DNA from: Vitellaria paradoxa
Taxonomy: Eukaryota; Streptophyta; Magnoliopsida; Ericales; Sapotaceae
Length of the DNA stretch: 64,000 nucleotides
Direction of reading: 5' to 3'
NCBI GenBank assembly: GCA_019916065.1
Contig: CM034234.1
Coordinates: 9,887,844-9,951,843 of the forward strand
The notes under the pieces are model-generated. The model worked only from the letters and a program-made list of their open reading frames with translations. It was not told the DNA's origin and made no database searches. Numbering within the stretch: the first letter of the stretch is position 1; every line of letters begins with the position of its first letter. Below, in pieces: positions 62,101 through 64,000 of this stretch. The position numbers and the translations under genes are program-made.

Positions 62101-62931
62101 ATGCTAATGAAGTTCAGAGCACAGCTAAAAAGTTGGATCTGAATCTCAACTTCATGAAAGGCAGAGACCATGCTGATGATTCTCTTCATGGGTAAGTAGC
62201 TTTTGAACTTTTCATGATGAATTGGATGACTTGTTTTGGAAAATATTGCTTTATATTAATGTCTCAAATCAGCTGGCAGAAATTCAAGATGGCTTCTTGC
62301 CTGAGGCAATAAATATGTTGTGTGGTAGCTTCTAGAAGCAAGTGAACTTGTCTGATTAGAGAATTTCCTTTTCTCGATGTTTTTGTTTGCTTGTAGTTAC
62401 AAAGTCTTCATAAACCCCAGTGTCAGCGATGTGCTTTGCACAGCCACAGCCGAGGCCCTTGCGATGGGGAAGTTTGTTGTTTGTGCCGATCATCCATCAA
62501 ACGAGTTCTTCAGGTCATTCCCAAATTGTTTGACCTACAAGACTCCTGAAGATTTTGTCGCAAAGGTGAAAGAAGCAATGGCTAATGAGCCTCAGCCGCT
62601 TACTCCTGAACAAAGATATAACCTTTCATGGGAAGCTGCCACCCAGAGATTTATGGAGTATTCTGAGCTTGATAGAGTTCTGAATAACAATGACGTAGAT
62701 TCACAATCAAGTCAGACTAATGGGAAAATCACCAAAAAATCACTTCCAATGCCTAACTTGGCACCCATGGTTGATGGAGGGTTGGCATTTGCTCACTACT
62801 GTTTCACCGGGAATGAGTTCCTTAGGTTGTGTACGGGGGCAATACCTGGGTCACGGGATTACGACAAGCAGCATTGTAAAGACCTGCGGCTCTTGCCTCC
62901 GCAGGTAGTAAATCCTATCTATGGCTGGTAG
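48443..62931 (+). CDS. DGD1: DGD1 digalactosyldiacylglycerol synthase
   Basis: Chloroplast outer-envelope enzyme that transfers galactose from UDP-Gal to MGDG to make DGDG, the bilayer lipid of thylakoids. Exons: 48443-49117, 51668-51700, 56631-56718, 60835-61319, 61415-61681, 61842-62191, 62397-62931; all GT-AG and in frame; 810 aa (Arabidopsis DGD1 is 808). The N-terminal extension (1 to about 330), specific to DGD1, contains [20 protein letters not shown] and [23 protein letters not shown]4 glycosyltransferase follows: [82 protein letters not shown], the acidic motif [20 protein letters not shown], and C-terminal [20 protein letters not shown]. Introns 1-3 are 2.55, 4.93 and 4.12 kb and each holds an antisense retroelement. 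The leader has AAACCCTA at 48413, 22 bp before the ATG. The last 12 codons are partly duplicated after the stop. Confidence 0.97.
49670..51000 (-). mobile_element. Decayed non-LTR reverse transcriptase fossil
   Basis: Reading the minus strand of DGD1 intron 1, with many stops and shifts, gives in order: [88 protein letters not shown]-like (IIFDILDQ), [34 protein letters not shown], and a tail [10 protein letters not shown]. This is the RT palm-to-C-terminus order of the plant LINE type with LHQGSALSPYLF and FADDIVL motifs (RTE-like; clade hedged). Only the 3' part remains; no open frame. Old insertion. Confidence 0.8.
52784..55130 (-). mobile_element. L1-type LINE, 5'-truncated, antisense in DGD1 intron 2
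   Basis: Minus-strand ORF2 fragment. Reverse transcriptase (about 55115-54041): [53 protein letters not shown] and the catalytic [12 protein letters not shown] one-base shift near 54060-54110 in a poly(A/T) run breaks the frame before RLQRNFLWG. The zf-RVT domain follows (53848-52880): [52 protein letters not shown]. An in-frame TGA occurs near 55070 upstream. A poly(A) tail (poly(T) 52792-52808 on +) marks the 3' end. TTTCTTGCT at 52784 and 55122 may be a short target-site duplication. Confidence 0.92.
55757..55990. repeat. MITE-like element in DGD1 intron 2
   Basis: Left end GGTGTGTTTGGTAAAAATTT; right end TTGCCAACTAAACGGACCC, loosely inverted. Inside is a repeated module TTTGGTTGT(T/C)T(G/A)GTAAAAA... 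GAGAAAATTT. No coding capacity. Confidence 0.5.
56110..56147. repeat. (AC)n(AT)n compound microsatellite
   Basis: About 11 AC units followed by AT units, in DGD1 intron 2. Confidence 0.95.
57440..59017 (-). mobile_element. Non-autonomous mini LTR retrotransposon, antisense in DGD1 intron 3
   Basis: Direct repeats of about 240-260 bp at 57440-57701 and 58776-59017. On the minus strand the LTR starts TGTTATAGACCCAAATTAG, has a TATA-box (CTATAAATAGAGAC), and ends CACTTCA. Directly after the 5' LTR, 58773-58761 reads TGGTATCCGAGCC, a primer-binding site one mismatch from the tRNA-iMet type. Before the 3' LTR is a purine stretch AAGGGTGTGGGAG. The 1.07-kb interior codes no protease, RT or integrase. 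It holds a Gln/Asn-rich coiled-coil-like segment ([20 protein letters not shown], gag-like) and [20 protein letters not shown]. No clear 5-bp TSD seen. TRIM/SMART-like or a deletion derivative. Confidence 0.8.
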
Positions 62932-62973
62932 GTGCCTCCGCAGATAGAAAATCCTATTCTATGGCTGGTAGGT
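62895..62973 (+). repeat. 39-bp tandem duplication across the DGD1 stop
   Basis: GCCTCCGCAGGTAGTAAATC...ATGGCTGGTAG (62895-62933) is followed by GCCTCCGCAGATAGAAAATC...ATGGCTGGTAG (62934-62973). The first copy is coding and ends in the stop; the second is 3' UTR. Confidence 0.9.
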
Positions 62974-64000
62974 AGAAATGTTCGTATGGAAATTGGTTAT
63001 CCTTGCATGTTTATTGGTTAGATGTTATACTTAGGAGCTTGTAATGCTTGTTGATTTACTGTGTTTTGGGTCCTATCTGTAACGATTGGAATCCAGTTTT
63101 GTTCTTTAGTAATACAAGCGAGATCTTGAACCACGGTATGGTGAGTAAAATTAATGTAAAACTCTCGCCATATTTACATAAATATGTACATATATATAAA
63201 TTGTTTAATGTTGAGAACTCTCCATATGTAGGTATATCATATGCGGTCCTTGGGGGGGGGGGTAGTAGTGTGGATGTATTCATGAAGCATCCTGTATTTC
63301 ACTAATTTATTTACGCTTCTTTTCGGCTTTGCTGCCGCCTGCTGCAAGTTCTTTTTTTTTGGGTTGCATGTCTTTGAGTCTGCAGGATTTTTAAACCCAT
63401 TGATGTACGATGAGGAGAAATTGTTGTTGTTTGGCGGGGGCCAAGTTTTGGCCTGTTTCACCTGACGTGTGCTGTTGTTTTATTTTGTTGGACTTTACCC
63501 GGTATCGATCTTGACCTTGGCTTGGTCTAATTTTGCATGATCAAAATCCAATCAGCCGATGCTGTGGATCATGATCGGAAAGAGAACCTTAGTAGAACTG
63601 TTTGACAGAGCTTTTTTCTTCTTTTTGAATCTGTTATGCCCTTCTAAATTTCTCTATTTTTCATCACACTTCTTTTTGGGATTGTCAGTATCCATGCATT
63701 TTCATTTTTTCTCGCAGAGAAACAGTTATTCTAGTAGTTATGAATTAGGGTAGTTATTTAGTTAAAAATTTAAGGATATTTGTGAAATTTAAATTTGACA
63801 CACGGCTTCACAAAAAAGAGACACTAGTGCCTGCTCCTCTTTTTCCTTTTTGGTTGATCCAAGAAGACATTAACGTAACACTATGGAGCCCTTCATTCTC
63901 TTCATGTCTGTGTGCGCGTGTAAAATAACTGAACTCATTCTGAGCAAATCAATTTGAAGTTTAAAGCATAGTTGATTTGATATTCTTATTTATTGATTTG
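62932..64000 (+). other. DGD1 3' UTR and downstream flank
   Basis: The start is the DGD1 3' UTR, including the second half of the tandem duplication; it probably ends near 63120-63300. Beyond that there is a G10 tract at about 63249 and unremarkable AT-rich DNA with no supportable gene to the window edge. Confidence 0.6.

Noticed and set aside
1..64000. CRISPR arrays, operons, phage or organellar inserts
   Set aside because: No spaced short repeats, polycistronic layout or plastid/mitochondrial genes were seen; the sequence is ordinary plant nuclear DNA.

Overview
This is nuclear genomic DNA from a flowering plant, almost certainly a eudicot. The genes are intron-rich with GT-AG introns, the proteins belong to angiosperm families, intergenic DNA is very AT-rich, and there are plant-type SINEs, LINEs, a small LTR element and many MITE-like elements. 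The species cannot be named from the sequence. There is no CRISPR, operon or prokaryotic or organellar signature.

Six genes can be assembled exon by exon. (1) 1-3170 (-): N-terminal part of an IPI1/TEX10 homologue (pre-60S rRNA processing), running off the left edge. (2) 5867-9231 (-): a complete two-exon TMK-type LRR receptor kinase, about 948 aa. (3) 22384-25349 (+): NSA2, another pre-60S assembly factor, in nine exons, with two lesions: an AT instead of GT at the intron 3 donor, and loss of a conserved seven-residue block at the exon 4/5 junction. (4) 30474-35689 (+): PIGA, the catalytic subunit of GPI-GlcNAc transferase, about 439 aa, with one GC-AG intron. (5) 37797-40767 (-): an LRAT/NC-domain protein of 259 aa in three exons. 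(6) 48443-62931 (+): DGD1, chloroplast digalactosyldiacylglycerol synthase, 810 aa in seven exons.

Between genes, 9.5-21.3 kb is a 12-kb AT-rich desert filled with MITE-like and foldback elements and a 65-bp GA tract. At 21.3-21.6 kb lies an orphan exon-like fragment within degenerate repeats. 25.4-28.7 kb holds an inverted copy of a 400-bp element also found at 17.8 kb, and a large AT-rich TIR element. 36-37.8 kb follows a SINE with a perfect 17-bp target-site duplication. 40.8-48.3 kb carries a foldback element, a decayed TMK1-type kinase fragment (44.4-44.8 kb) and several MITE copies, one with its empty site preserved next to it.

The three large DGD1 introns each carry a different retroelement, all antisense to the gene: a decayed non-LTR reverse-transcriptase fossil (intron 1), a 5'-truncated L1 with poly(A) tail and one obvious frameshift (intron 2), and a 1.6-kb non-autonomous LTR element with tRNA-iMet-type primer site (intron 3).

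The genes do not form one pathway, though two of the first three (IPI1, NSA2) act on the same pre-60S particle. I see no new multi-gene system. The observations most worth checking are the NSA2 lesions, the microsatellites touching the start codon and a splice site of the NC-domain gene, and the MITE family with its empty site.
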